Source of the DNA: an uncultured Prolixibacteraceae bacterium
Lineage (GTDB): Bacteria; Bacteroidota; Bacteroidia; Bacteroidales; Prolixibacteraceae
NCBI GenBank assembly: GCA_937915865.1
Contig: CALGIG010000132.1
Location: 62,001-126,000 of the forward strand
Direction of reading: 5' to 3'
Length of the DNA: 64,000 nt
Part shown: positions 63,601 to 64,000 of the stretch, piece after piece
Layout: the number at the start of each line of letters is the position of its first letter
Numbering within the stretch: the stretch's first letter is position 1
Translations under genes and position numbers: made by a program
The notes under the pieces: generated by a model
Told to the model about the DNA's origin: nothing
The model's database searches: none
Seen by the model: only the letters and a program-made list of their open reading frames with translations

Positions 63601-64000
63601 AGTAGGAAAATGGATTACCGGGGGCCTGGGATGGGCCTTCTTCGGACCAATTGGGGGAATTTTGGGTTTTGTCGTTGGATCTTTGTTCGACAATACTCAG
63701 GTTATTTATGGAAATCAAAGCAACCGAACCGACTTGCAAACCACACAAGGTGGATACATTATGAGCCTCTTGGTATTGGTAGCGGCAGTTATGAAAGCCG
63801 ACGGCAAAGTTCTGAAATCGGAACTTGAATACACCAAACAATTTTTTGTAAATGCATTTGGAGTTTCGGCAGCACAAGAAGCAATACGCATACTGCGCGA
63901 TTTGCTCAACCAAAACATCCCTGTAACCGATGTTTGTCACCAAATTCGCCAGAATATGGACCATCCGTCGCGCTTGCAATTGTTGCATTTCTTATTTGGA
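63593..64000 (+). CDS. TerB/DjlA-like protein (3' end cut by window)
   Basis: The ATG at 63593 overlaps coaE by 8 nt. The visible 136 codons: MAKVGKWITGGLGWAFFGPI and GGILGFVVGSLFDN (Gly-rich membrane-seeking start), then the TerB-type helical domain SLLVLVAAVMKADGKVLKSE and LRDLLNQNIPVTDVCHQIRQ with the ADGK motif. Proteins of this type in Bacteroidota often end in a DnaJ J-domain, which would lie beyond the window. Confidence 0.82.
   Translation, partial: MAKVGKWITGGLGWAFFGPIGGILGFVVGSLFDNTQVIYGNQSNRTDLQTTQGGYIMSLLVLVAAVMKADGKVLKSELEYTKQFFVNAFGVSAAQEAIRILRDLLNQNIPVTDVCHQIRQNMDHPSRLQLLHFLFG

Overview
The window looks like a chromosome segment of a Bacteroidota organism, most likely a Marinilabiliales/Prolixibacteraceae-type bacterium. 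The grounds are: many promoters of the Bacteroidota form (TAnnTTTG near -7, sometimes with TTTG about 19 nt further upstream), many SPII lipoproteins and secreted beta-propeller proteins, a long NusB, a bifunctional GshAB, ArsF/ArsG-type genes and a type II-C CRISPR-Cas9 locus with 47-nt repeats. The genus is inferred from gene content, not measured.

Layout. 1-12.2 kb: end of a secreted GH43-like protein, a PLP trans-sulfuration enzyme, surface lipoproteins, a YncE/phosphoesterase fusion, an adenine-type DNA methyltransferase beside a headless ORF remnant, and a DUF5063 / 3'-5' exonuclease / RlmI group. 12.3-21.6 kb: a leftward six-gene operon of secreted proteins (WD40-like, PQQ-like, beta-barrel-like, lipoprotein) with a likely operator upstream, next to a TPR histidine kinase / NarL regulator pair. 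21.8-28.9 kb: MATE transporter, gshAB, a HepT-MntA toxin-antitoxin pair lying between gshAB and a decayed second copy of its 3' end, DUF1573 and PQQ proteins. 28.9-32.2 kb: a small defence-like island (RloA-type ATPase, RloB, a possible structured RNA, DUF2188 and a partner of unknown function). 32.2-36.5 kb: a P5CR-like protein, ArsG/ArsF and argS.

37.7-46.85 kb is the CRISPR locus: tracrRNA on the minus strand, then cas9, a REP-associated tyrosine transposase (RAYT), cas1 and cas2 on the plus strand, then an array of 30 spacers. The anti-repeat, nexus hairpin, second hairpin, terminator and a -33/-7 promoter of the tracrRNA can all be read. REP palindromes of one family lie after the tracrRNA terminator, after cas9, inside the RAYT reading frame, before cas1 and, decayed, after cas2, so a complete REP/RAYT unit sits inside a cas operon.

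46.9-64 kb: AraC regulator, MFS exporter, FMN reductase and two aldo/keto reductases (probably one redox/efflux cluster), uvrB, ParDE, photolyase, a GPP34 protein, threonine aldolase, rhomboid protease, a nucleotidyltransferase broken by an 8-bp tandem duplication, then a housekeeping run nusB - DUF1573 - yajC - ybbR - coaE - TerB/DjlA-like. No rRNA or tRNA gene was found.
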